From assembly GCA_002362105.1 (NCBI GenBank), contig DETD01000019.1, forward strand, positions 302,820-366,819: a DNA stretch of 64,000 nucleotides. Reading direction: 5' to 3'. Numbering within the stretch: the stretch's first letter is position 1; each line of letters starts with the position of its first letter. Shown in pieces: positions 25,112-33,420 of the stretch. Made by a program: the position numbers and the translations under genes. The notes under the pieces are model-generated. The model was not told the origin of the DNA. It searched no databases and worked only from the letters and a program-made list of their open reading frames with translations. The DNA comes from Bacteroidales bacterium UBA3297 (lineage in GTDB: Bacteria > Bacteroidota > Bacteroidia > Bacteroidales > Paludibacteraceae).

Positions 25112-25341
25112 GACGAAAAGACTTTTCGTCGCATTCTTTTTTGTGAGGTAAGAACAAAAAATTCCGGCCAGAATTGTCTATGCTCCTCACAGACAGGAGT
25201 GCGCCTGACTATAGGCGCACCCTTTCTGTGTATGCATAGATGGGTTTTCACCTTGGCCGGAGTTCTCCCAGTTCTTATGCGCAGATTGGGTGCGTTTTCT
25301 TTTTTTTATATAAACTATCAATTGAAAAAAACTCCGGCCAA
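25112..25341 (+). ncRNA. Highly structured mod leader with alternative pairings
   Basis: Hairpin I: GACGAAAAG-A-CTTTTCGTC (25112-25130), then a T-rich stretch. Hairpin II is nested: TCCGGCCA/TGGCCGGA (25163-25170 / 25254-25261), TCTATGC/GCATAGA (25177-25183 / 25234-25240), CACAGA/TCTGTG (25188-25193 / 25225-25230), GTGCGCCT-GACTAT-AGGCGCAC (25199-25220). Next is a short GCGCA/TGCGT-type stem (about 25280-25295) with a run of Ts to 25307. Finally AACTCCGGCCAA (25330-25341) ends at the mod ATG and is fully complementary to 25253-25264, so it competes with the outer stem of hairpin II. No known riboswitch family was recognised. Confidence 0.65.
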
Positions 25342-27210
25342 ATGAGTAAACACACAATTGATCGTCAGGCCCTTGCTATGCGCATACGGCAGATGGAGGG
25401 GCTGACCAACGACGAGAAGGCAGCCCTGCTGGAACTGCTGAACACCCGAAAGAAATACGGATTGGTATGGGAAGACAAACCCGAACAGGTGGAGGAGGAA
25501 CTGCGCAGTAAGATTCCTGTTTTCACCGAGGTGAAAGACCGTGCCATCATCAACGATACCCCTACCGAACATTACCCCAACCACCTGCTTATTGAGGGCG
25601 ACAACCTGCAAGCCCTCACCACCCTGGCCTACACCCACGAAGGTAAGATTGACGTCATCTACATAGACCCGCCGTACAACACGGGCAAAACGGATGAATT
25701 TAAATACAATGATAAATTTGTAGATGCGGAGGATGATTTTAGACATTCAAAGTGGTTGTCGTTTATTACGAAACGACTGTCTATTGCAAGGCGATTATTG
25801 ACTGATGATGGTTTATTGTTTATTTCTATAGATGATAATGAAATCGCACAATTAAAATGTGTTTGTGATGAGATTTTTGGTTTGAGTAATAATCCTAAAA
25901 GTTCTAATTTTTTAGGTGTTTTAGTGTGGAATTTGGGTACAGGAACACAAGCAGGTCATTTTACTAGATCTCATGAATATGTATTAGTATACGGGAAAGA
26001 TAAAAACTCGATTGAGAATTTTTCTGGAGGTATTGGTCTTATTGATCATTCAGCGTTAAAGAAAGTTTCAAGAAAAAATCCTGCGTTGGATTTCACTTTT
26101 AAGGCTGGAACAAAATTTATTGCCCCAGATGGAACTGAACTAAAAGATTCTTGGGGTGGGTCTGAAAGGACAGAATTAGTGAATGGCCGAATGGTGGCGG
26201 AAAATGGTAAATTAAAATATGATGTAACACTTCGTGCTGGTTTTGCTATGGCAAACCAAATGAGAAGTTGGTTTAATGGGGAAGCAACAGTAGATAGTAA
26301 GGGACAGAATGTTATTGAGTTTTACTTTAATAAGTCTGGTGTTTTACATTACGTAAAAGAAAAATCTAGAGTGAATCCATCCACGGTAATAGCTGATGTC
26401 GGATCCACAAAATCAGGTTCTATGGAATTATTTAGTATTCTTGGAAATGAGGATTCATTTGGATATCCAAAACCGACCTCTTTAATCTCTTTTTTCTTGA
26501 ATCTTAAGAGAGAAAGGGCTACCATCCTCGACTTCTTCGCCGGTTCAGGCACGACCCTGCATGCCACCATGCAGTTGAATGCCGAAGACGGCGGCACCCG
26601 CCAGTGCATATTGGTGACGAACAACGAGAACAACATCTGCGAAGAGGTGACCTACGAACGCAACAAGCGCGTCATTAACGGCTACACTACGCCCAAAGGC
26701 GAAAAGGTGGAAGGGCTGCACCACAACAACCTCCGCTACTACAAAACCGAACTGGTGGAGCGTGAGAACAGCCAGCAGAACCGCAAGGCGCTGATGAAGG
26801 CCAGTGCCGACCTGCTCTGCATAAAGGAGGACATCTATACCGAAAAAGACGAATTGAACGGTACCAAGTTCAACAAACAGTATATCCGCTTCTACCAAGA
26901 CGGCGACCACTCTATGCTCCTGGTCTTCGACCCGCGCGCTATCGATTTCGTGGTGGAAAGGTTAGGCGGAATGGCATTTGTCCGCCCCGTAAAAGTGTAC
27001 GTCTACTCGGCCGACGAGTACCCTTATACCGACGACTTTGCCCCCGTGGCCGACAAGGTACAGCTGGTGGCCCTGCCTACCGCCCTGCGCAAGGCCCTGC
27101 AAAACGTACTGCCCGCTGACGGACCACAACGCCCGGTTGAGGGCATGGAACCTGCTACGGACGCAACCGCCGACGGCGATTTGTTTAACCAACCAACAGG
27201 GGAGGAATAA
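25342..27210 (+). CDS. Type III restriction-modification methyltransferase subunit (Mod)
   Basis: 622 residues. ATG 25342 was chosen over the in-frame 25240 because the extra 34 residues lie in the structured leader and are not protein-like. DPPY (109-112, in VIYIDPPYNTGKT) precedes FAGSGTT (about 398-404): beta-class amino-methyltransferase order with the target recognition region between them. It would methylate adenine N6 at an asymmetric site. The segment about 25690-26515 is clearly more AT-rich than the flanks and covers exactly the recognition region, suggesting exchange of specificity. First gene of a six-gene run. Confidence 0.92.
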   Translation: MSKHTIDRQALAMRIRQMEGLTNDEKAALLELLNTRKKYGLVWEDKPEQVEEELRSKIPVFTEVKDRAIINDTPTEHYPNHLLIEGDNLQALTTLAYTHEGKIDVIYIDPPYNTGKTDEFKYNDKFVDAEDDFRHSKWLSFITKRLSIARRLLTDDGLLFISIDDNEIAQLKCVCDEIFGLSNNPKSSNFLGVLVWNLGTGTQAGHFTRSHEYVLVYGKDKNSIENFSGGIGLIDHSALKKVSRKNPALDFTFKAGTKFIAPDGTELKDSWGGSERTELVNGRMVAENGKLKYDVTLRAGFAMANQMRSWFNGEATVDSKGQNVIEFYFNKSGVLHYVKEKSRVNPSTVIADVGSTKSGSMELFSILGNEDSFGYPKPTSLISFFLNLKRERATILDFFAGSGTTLHATMQLNAEDGGTRQCILVTNNENNICEEVTYERNKRVINGYTTPKGEKVEGLHHNNLRYYKTELVERENSQQNRKALMKASADLLCIKEDIYTEKDELNGTKFNKQYIRFYQDGDHSMLLVFDPRAIDFVVERLGGMAFVRPVKVYVYSADEYPYTDDFAPVADKVQLVALPTALRKALQNVLPADGPQRPVEGMEPATDATADGDLFNQPTGEE

Positions 27211-27213
27211 GTT

Positions 27214-29589
27214 ATGCTGACACTGAAGAACTACCAACGCGAGGCCGTGGACGAACTGAAGAAAAAGGCCGTCAAACTGCTCAATTCCGGACAGAAAAGG
27301 AAGAAACTCGGATTCAAGGCCCCTACGGGCTCGGGCAAGACGGTGATGGCCGGCGCCTTTATGGACGAGCTGGCGGCTTATGCCTGCCAAGAGGGCTCAC
27401 CCTACGGGCAGTTTGCCTTCATCTGGCTGTCGCCCAACATGCTGCACCTGCAGAGTTTCCAGTCGGTGCTCAACTACTTTGCCGATAGCCGCGGCCTGCA
27501 CCCCGTGATGTGGAACGACGTGAACCCCAGCGAGGGGCTGAATGCCAACGATGTGCTGTTCCTCAACTGGCAGAGCATCAACAAAGACAACGCCATCTTG
27601 ATACGCGACAACGAGACCAACCGCACTTTGGGACAGCTGGTGCACCAAACGAGCGCCGGCAACAACCTGACCATTGTAGCGATGATAGACGAGGAGCACT
27701 ACTTCGCTTCGAACTATAAAAACCAGAGCGACAATGCGCTGCGGCTGATTAACCCTGCGCTGGAGGTGCGCATTTCGGCCACACCGAAAAGTTCGTTCGA
27801 CGATATAGTCGTCATACAGCGGAGCGACGTGATAGCCGAAGAGATGATCAAACAGTCGGTCTGCCTCAATCCGGCCGTTAAAAACAACGTAGAAAGCGGC
27901 CTGACCATGAACCAGAGCCTGCTGAAGCAGGCGTTGGAGCGTCGCAACTGTCTGACCGAGCTGTACCGCAGGGAAGGCAGCGCGGTGAATCCGCTCCTGC
28001 TCATCCAGCTGCCCAACGACACCAAGGAGAGCCTGAACGCGGAAGAACGGACCCTGAAAGCCGAGGTGGAAACCTACCTGAGGGCAGAATGCGACATCAC
28101 GACCGACAACGGCCGCCTGGCCGTGTGGCTGAGTAACGAGAAGAAGAACCTGGAAGGCTTGGAGCAGAAAGACAGCCTCTGCGAGGTACTGCTCTTCAAG
28201 CAGGCCATTGCCCTGGGTTGGGACTGCCCGCGGGCGCACGTGCTGCTCATTTTCCGCGAAATGAAGGATGTGACCTTCACCACCCAGACGGTGGGGCGCA
28301 TACTGCGTATGCCGGAACTGAGGCACTACACGCAACCAGACCTGAACGTAGGTTTCGTCTACACCAACCTGAGTGCCGAAGTGGTGCAGGTGGCGGCCGA
28401 CGATATGGACTACCTGAGCACCATAGTGGCACACCGCCGTCTGGAAGTGCCCGACCTGCAACTGCCCAGCATCTTTATTGACCGACACCTGCTGCGTAAC
28501 CGTCTTTCCAGCAAGATAAACGGTATACTCCGGAGAAAGTTCGGTAGCGAGAAGTGGTTTGGCACCAAGGGAGTGCTCCCGCTTCCTGACGACGACAGAG
28601 GTAGTACAGATTCGGATGCCGCCGACGATGTGTACGCCAAAAACCGGCAGAAAGCGGAACAACGCGGTTTCTTGATGGACGTGAAGCGCATATTCGTCAC
28701 CATTCCGAGCAACACGCAGTTGTCTGACGAAGAGGGTATCATAACAGTGACCGACACCGAGCGAATGGCGGTGACGCAGGGCGAACTGCGGGCACTGCTG
28801 CTGCGGTTCTGCCGGCAGCACGTCGGACATCTGGCCCCCGCCGACAGTGTGGGCATACTGCGCACGGCGCTCATCAACATAATGGAGGAATTCTTCGGCT
28901 TTATTGAAGACGAGTCCATAAAGGTGTTGCTGCACAGCCGGAACCAGGGTAAGTTTGCCGCCATCGTCGACGAGGCGGTTGCCGATTTCGAGAAAATGCT
29001 GCATGAGAGTGGAAAAGACCCGGAAAACAACATAAAGGTGGTCGATTTCGAGTGGCAACTGCCACAACACCGCATCTACAACCTGAAGCAGCACATTAGC
29101 CGCGAGAACGAGATAAGGCACCATGCGCTAGAGCCCTTCTTTGAAGACGCCGACGCCTCGTACCCCGAGTACCGTTTCGCCCGCCTGCTCGACAGCGACG
29201 ACAATGTGCAGTGGTGGTACAAGAACGGCGACAACGGCAAACAGCACTTTGCCGTGCCGTATACCAACCAGAAAGGCGAGGTGCACGCCTTCTACGTCGA
29301 CTTCATCGTCTGCACCCAGCCCGACGACAAGGGCGTGTCGACCATCTGTCTGTTCGACACCAAGACCGCCGGCAGCGATGTAGACGCACCCGAAAAGCAC
29401 AACGCGCTGGTCGACTATCTGCACAACTTGAACCAAAGCGGAAGGAAGACGAGGTTTGTGGGCGGTGTCATTATAGAAGATGTGAAGACCGAAGGCAACT
29501 GGTACTACTCGCCACTGCACATCGACACCACCGACAACCATAACGGCTGGGAATTATTAGAGTTTAATAGGATAAGGAAAGGAGAGTGA
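27214..29589 (+). CDS. Type III restriction enzyme Res subunit (SF2 helicase-nuclease)
   Basis: 791 residues. Walker A APTGSGKT at 36-43, DEEH box near 163, SF2 C-terminal motif QTVGRILRMPE near 365, and a C-terminal PD-(D/E)xK-like site VDFIVC...CLFDTKTAG (about 692-718). With Mod it would form the ATP-dependent type III restriction complex. It starts 3 bp after the mod stop. GC-rich codons match the ends of mod. Full length, no frameshift seen. Confidence 0.9.
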   Translation: MLTLKNYQREAVDELKKKAVKLLNSGQKRKKLGFKAPTGSGKTVMAGAFMDELAAYACQEGSPYGQFAFIWLSPNMLHLQSFQSVLNYFADSRGLHPVMWNDVNPSEGLNANDVLFLNWQSINKDNAILIRDNETNRTLGQLVHQTSAGNNLTIVAMIDEEHYFASNYKNQSDNALRLINPALEVRISATPKSSFDDIVVIQRSDVIAEEMIKQSVCLNPAVKNNVESGLTMNQSLLKQALERRNCLTELYRREGSAVNPLLLIQLPNDTKESLNAEERTLKAEVETYLRAECDITTDNGRLAVWLSNEKKNLEGLEQKDSLCEVLLFKQAIALGWDCPRAHVLLIFREMKDVTFTTQTVGRILRMPELRHYTQPDLNVGFVYTNLSAEVVQVAADDMDYLSTIVAHRRLEVPDLQLPSIFIDRHLLRNRLSSKINGILRRKFGSEKWFGTKGVLPLPDDDRGSTDSDAADDVYAKNRQKAEQRGFLMDVKRIFVTIPSNTQLSDEEGIITVTDTERMAVTQGELRALLLRFCRQHVGHLAPADSVGILRTALINIMEEFFGFIEDESIKVLLHSRNQGKFAAIVDEAVADFEKMLHESGKDPENNIKVVDFEWQLPQHRIYNLKQHISRENEIRHHALEPFFEDADASYPEYRFARLLDSDDNVQWWYKNGDNGKQHFAVPYTNQKGEVHAFYVDFIVCTQPDDKGVSTICLFDTKTAGSDVDAPEKHNALVDYLHNLNQSGRKTRFVGGVIIEDVKTEGNWYYSPLHIDTTDNHNGWELLEFNRIRKGE

Positions 29590-29593
29590 GAGG

Positions 29594-29809
29594 ATGGCAA
29601 AAGGCATAGACAACACCTTCGTCAATTATGGCATCCGAAAGGAAGATATGGCGATAATAGAGCGGCTGGCCGAAGAGGCGGAGCTCGATATGGACTGGAT
29701 AAAGGAAGACATCTTGAAAGAGTACCACACCAAGCGCGTCAGTTCGACCGAGGTGAGCGAACAGGTGGTGGAGGGCGTGATAAGGAACGCCATCAAGAAA
29801 ATTAAATAA
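29594..29809 (+). CDS. Small DNA-modification-system-associated protein
   Basis: 71 residues, acidic then basic: KGIDNTFVNYGIRKEDMAIIERLAEE...LDMDWIKEDILKEYH. It sits 4 bp after res and 9 bp before the DndD-like gene. I recall annotations of a small protein of this type beside DNA modification genes, but no function is known to me. A small helical adaptor linking the RM and ATPase parts is a possible role (inference). A weak ribosome binding site GGAGAG precedes the ATG. Confidence 0.75.
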   Translation: MAKGIDNTFVNYGIRKEDMAIIERLAEEAELDMDWIKEDILKEYHTKRVSSTEVSEQVVEGVIRNAIKKIK

Positions 29810-29818
29810 TGCGGGCTT

Positions 29819-31819
29819 ATGCAGATTAAACAGATTAAGGCACACAACTACAAGACGTATCTTGACCTCTGTCTTGACTTGTCGGTTACCGATCCCAACC
29901 GCCCCATCATTTTGATAGGCGGTGAGAACGGCGGTGGTAAAACGACCCTGTTCGAGGCTATTTACGGAGCCCTTTACGGCTTGAAGATTGAGAATGCCGA
30001 CCACTTTCAGGAACTGCTGAATGCGGGTGCACTGGCCACCGAGAAACCGGAAATAGTGCTGGAAATCGTCTTCACTGGCTGGGTGGCGGGCAGCGAGAAG
30101 AAATATGTTCTGCGGCGCACCTACAAACTGAACGACGCCCGCAGGCCGCTGGAAAGCGTTTACCTGAACATGGATGGTTGCACTTTCAGTTATGGTACGG
30201 CTACACCGCCGAGCCAACGTGCTGAAAACGAAGAACAGATCAACAAAATCATTAAGGCCAATCTGCCCGAGGAACTGAGCCGCTACTTCCTGTTCGATGC
30301 GATGAAGAGCAGCCAACTGCTCGATGCCGGCGTCTTCTCGGCTATGATTCGCGACAATGTGGAGAATGTGATGGGCTTCAAGAAGTACCAGCAACTGCGG
30401 CAGGCGGTTGAGAACATACAACAGCAGAAGGCGAAAGAACGGCTGGAGGCCGAACAGGAGGCGAAAGAGTATGAAGACCTCTGCAACCAGAAAAAAGGGA
30501 AAGAAAAGGATTTGGTAGACAACGCTGCCGACCAAGAGCGGTTGAACAAACTGCTGATTGCAGAAAAAGACAACTACGAGGCGGCAAAAGCCGGCGCTAC
30601 CGAGACCAAGAACCTGCAACTGCAGATTGATGCGATAGACGGTCAGATAAAGGATATACAGAAAAGGGCGAAGGAGTATGAGGAAAGCCTCAAAAACTTT
30701 ACAAAAGAGTTCGAGAAGAACGCTTCTATTCCCTACCTGGCGGCTGAAATGGCTAACGAGATAGACCGCCTGCTGAAGGTGAAGGAACAGGCCCGCAAGA
30801 ACGGGGCCAGTGCCTATACACAGCAGATGGTGGACGAGATTATAGAGAAGGCGGTGGCGCACCTGAAAGAACTGCAACTGCTGCCCGACAGCGTGAAAGC
30901 TGCCGATGTGGCGGCCTACATCATGTCGGTGCAGAAAAGCAAGGAGGCGGCCGACGAGTACGCCTATCTCGACGAAGACGAGGTGCGGGCGCTAGCCGAC
31001 TGTGCCAAGGGCAGTTTTACCAACCTCTTCCTCACCCTCGACAACCTGCGTCCGGGCCTCAATACCGAGCTGGAATCGGTGCCCGACTTGCAGAAACAGA
31101 AGGAAACTTTGCAAACAGCACTGGTAAAGGGCAACGATGCCCTGATTAACCAGTACGACGGCTGGAAGGCGGAACTGCAACAGCTGAAAATGGCCGAAGA
31201 TGAGCTGAAGGGTCAGATTGAGGTGCTGAAAAAGCGCATCAACACTTTCGACATACAGGTGCAACAACAACCCGACAAGAAGTACGATACCCTGGTGAAA
31301 CTGGAAGATTTCTTCAGAAAGGTGACCGACCAGCTGCTACAGACCAAGAAAACCCGCATCGAGCAGGAAATGCAACAGGCGCTGAACCGTATGCTGCTTT
31401 CGTACGAGGGACAGATAGACCGGGTGGAGCTGGCCGACAGTATGGAGAACTTCAACATAAAGATGTACCACAAGGCAGGCAACCCGATAGCCCTTTCGCA
31501 GTTGAACACCGCTTCGAAACAGATCTTCATACAGGTGCTGCTGAAAGTGCTGCGCAGCCTGGGCGACTACAATCCGCCGGTGATGATCGACACAGTGATG
31601 GGCGTGCTCTCGGAGAAAAGCCGCGACTTCTTGATGGAGGAGTACTTCCCCGACCTGGCCGAACAGACCATACTGCTGTGCACCACTACCGAGATACGGC
31701 CCGACAGCGACTACGAGAAACTGGAGCCGTTTATCGCAAAAACCTACACCTTGCAACGCAGTGCCGAGACGCAGAGCAGCGAAGTGGTGGAGGGCTATTT
31801 CGGCACATTATTAAAGTAA
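29819..31819 (+). CDS. DndD-like SMC/Rad50-type ATPase
   Basis: 666 residues. Walker A GENGGGKT at 35-42 in IKQIKAHNYKTYLDL...IILIGGENGGGKTTLFEAIYGAL. Long coiled-coil stretches at about 185-330 and 400-510. C-terminal signature-like ALSQLNTASKQIFIQVLLKVL, then the Walker B region PPVMIDTVMGVLSEKSR near residue 580. DndD of phosphorothioation systems has this shape, but no DndA/C sulfur-transfer gene is nearby, so a role in DNA sensing or nicking in a methylation-based system is more likely. Ten bp upstream of the DndE-HerA gene. Confidence 0.8.
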   Translation: MQIKQIKAHNYKTYLDLCLDLSVTDPNRPIILIGGENGGGKTTLFEAIYGALYGLKIENADHFQELLNAGALATEKPEIVLEIVFTGWVAGSEKKYVLRRTYKLNDARRPLESVYLNMDGCTFSYGTATPPSQRAENEEQINKIIKANLPEELSRYFLFDAMKSSQLLDAGVFSAMIRDNVENVMGFKKYQQLRQAVENIQQQKAKERLEAEQEAKEYEDLCNQKKGKEKDLVDNAADQERLNKLLIAEKDNYEAAKAGATETKNLQLQIDAIDGQIKDIQKRAKEYEESLKNFTKEFEKNASIPYLAAEMANEIDRLLKVKEQARKNGASAYTQQMVDEIIEKAVAHLKELQLLPDSVKAADVAAYIMSVQKSKEAADEYAYLDEDEVRALADCAKGSFTNLFLTLDNLRPGLNTELESVPDLQKQKETLQTALVKGNDALINQYDGWKAELQQLKMAEDELKGQIEVLKKRINTFDIQVQQQPDKKYDTLVKLEDFFRKVTDQLLQTKKTRIEQEMQQALNRMLLSYEGQIDRVELADSMENFNIKMYHKAGNPIALSQLNTASKQIFIQVLLKVLRSLGDYNPPVMIDTVMGVLSEKSRDFLMEEYFPDLAEQTILLCTTTEIRPDSDYEKLEPFIAKTYTLQRSAETQSSEVVEGYFGTLLK

Positions 31820-31828
31820 AGAAGGCTT

Positions 31829-33394
31829 ATGGAAATATCATTCGATAATTTGAGGTTGGCTGAGCATCTGCTGGAGGAGTTGGATGAATTAAGAGATCGG
31901 ATAGTTGAACGGATAACCTTGTCGGTGCAGGTGACGGATAACACGCAAAGTCCTATTAGCGGAAATTCCATTATGCGTATCTGCCTGTTGGCCGGATTGT
32001 CGCAGAAGGGAGAACGTGATATGGATGCCGTCAGGGCTATTAAAAATTCAAGCAATCGTATTTTCTCTGGTTCTTTCAATCAAGAGCGGTCGCTGTTTTC
32101 TGCCTTGTTAAAACTCCGTTACAACGCATACGGGGTAGACTGGAAAGACAATATTTTGTTGTCTCACATCTTGTCGTACGAGATGCGGCGGGGTTGTGTG
32201 TACTTGCTGCAGGGCGACCATTTGGAGGCGTTGTTGCATGCGGTGCCGTCGCATTCTACCTTTGGCGAGATACCGAAACTGAACCTGGTGGTTGGAAACT
32301 ACAACGGCGACATGGATGCCGTGATTGACATTAACAGCCGTAGCATCAGCAACTCGCAGATTCTGGTAGCTGGAGCCACGGGCTCGGGCAAGACCAACCT
32401 GCTGATGGCGCTGATGAGCCAGTTCCGTGCGCTGAGCGTCGAGACCCGCTATCCGGTCAACTTCCTGTTGTTTGACTACAAAGGCGAGTATTCCGACCCG
32501 GCCAACGCACAATGGCTGCGCCTGCTGGAGGTGAACCGCAGTGCGATACTCGACCCTATGGGCAAATCCATACCGGTGACCCCGTTCAAGGACTTTACCA
32601 ACCAGCCCGTCAACGAAATCAACCTCTATTCGACCGAGATGGCGACAGCATTCTGCTCGCTTGACCGTACCAACATCAGTGCCAATATGAGCAACCGGCT
32701 GAGCGAGGCTATTATAGCGTGCTACAGAAAGACCCATGGGGCGCCGATTACATTCCAGACGCTGTTGGAAGAATATCGCAGGCAACTGGGCGATAACGAC
32801 AAGGAAGACAGCATCACCTCGGTGCTGAACCAGTTGGTCCGAAGCCATATATTTGCCGACAAGGACCAGATAGACCTGGTGAATGGCAGCTACATTGTGA
32901 AACTGGACCGTTTTCCGCAAAACGGCCCTTTGGCCAAAGCCATCGTCTACTTTCTGATGTCGAAGATGAACAACATTTACGAGCGCTTGGAAAAGCAGGC
33001 CATGAGCGACGAACGCATACAGATTCGGCACTTCTCCATCATTGACGAGGCGCACCACATGCTCTCGTTCGACAACGCGCCGCTGCGCCGCCTGATAGCC
33101 GAGGGACGAAACAAAGGGTTGAGCATCATACTCGCCACCCAGAATATGGCCGACTTCAAGAGCGACTATTTCGACTTCTACGCCAATGCGCAATATCCGC
33201 TCATCATGAAACAGCAGACCATAGCCGACGGCGTGCTGAAAGACCTGTTCGGTGTGAACGGCAACGAGTTCAAGGAATTGAAAGAGGCTATATCGGGTTT
33301 GCAGAAGGGCGAGGTGATCTTGAAAAACCAAGACGCTTTCACGCTTGGATTTGGTAAAAAATGGAAGAAGTTTATGGCAAACAGAGTGGTGTGA
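31829..33394 (+). CDS. DndE-like domain fused to a HerA/DUF87-type ATPase
   Basis: 521 residues. Residues 1-125 resemble DndE: LRLAEHLLEELDELRDRI..., MRICLLAGLS, FSGSFNQERSLFSALLKLR and a YEMRRGCVYL end, matching DndE's 'FGGE...LALL..R...HLHRGI.YL' layout. A HerA-type ATPase follows: Walker A AGATGSGKT near 181-189 and Walker B FSIIDEAHHM near 401-408. DndE binds nicked duplex DNA; HerA-type motors translocate DNA. The fusion would couple the two. The last 24 codons are duplicated after the helicase gene (36177-36251). Confidence 0.78.
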   Translation: MEISFDNLRLAEHLLEELDELRDRIVERITLSVQVTDNTQSPISGNSIMRICLLAGLSQKGERDMDAVRAIKNSSNRIFSGSFNQERSLFSALLKLRYNAYGVDWKDNILLSHILSYEMRRGCVYLLQGDHLEALLHAVPSHSTFGEIPKLNLVVGNYNGDMDAVIDINSRSISNSQILVAGATGSGKTNLLMALMSQFRALSVETRYPVNFLLFDYKGEYSDPANAQWLRLLEVNRSAILDPMGKSIPVTPFKDFTNQPVNEINLYSTEMATAFCSLDRTNISANMSNRLSEAIIACYRKTHGAPITFQTLLEEYRRQLGDNDKEDSITSVLNQLVRSHIFADKDQIDLVNGSYIVKLDRFPQNGPLAKAIVYFLMSKMNNIYERLEKQAMSDERIQIRHFSIIDEAHHMLSFDNAPLRRLIAEGRNKGLSIILATQNMADFKSDYFDFYANAQYPLIMKQQTIADGVLKDLFGVNGNEFKELKEAISGLQKGEVILKNQDAFTLGFGKKWKKFMANRVV

Positions 33395-33420
33395 GAAAAA
33401 AACGAAAAACGGAAAAGTTT

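Noticed and set aside
25163..25264. Retron msr-msd or integron attC site
   Set aside because: No reverse transcriptase or integrase nearby, and the ends lack the GTTRRRY / RYYYAAC core of attC.
25240..25341. Mod start at ATG 25240
   Set aside because: The 34 extra residues lie in the leader hairpin and are not protein-like; ATG 25342 gives a normal Mod N-terminus.
27397..29124. 575-codon antisense frame within res
   Set aside because: A shadow of the GC-rich Res gene with no recognisable protein features.
29564..30877. 437-codon antisense frame within the DndD-like gene
   Set aside because: A shadow of the coiled-coil coding sequence.
33361..33420. Helicase start at ATG 33361
   Set aside because: It would overlap the DndE-HerA gene by 34 bp and encode residues that only reflect the duplicated tail in another frame.
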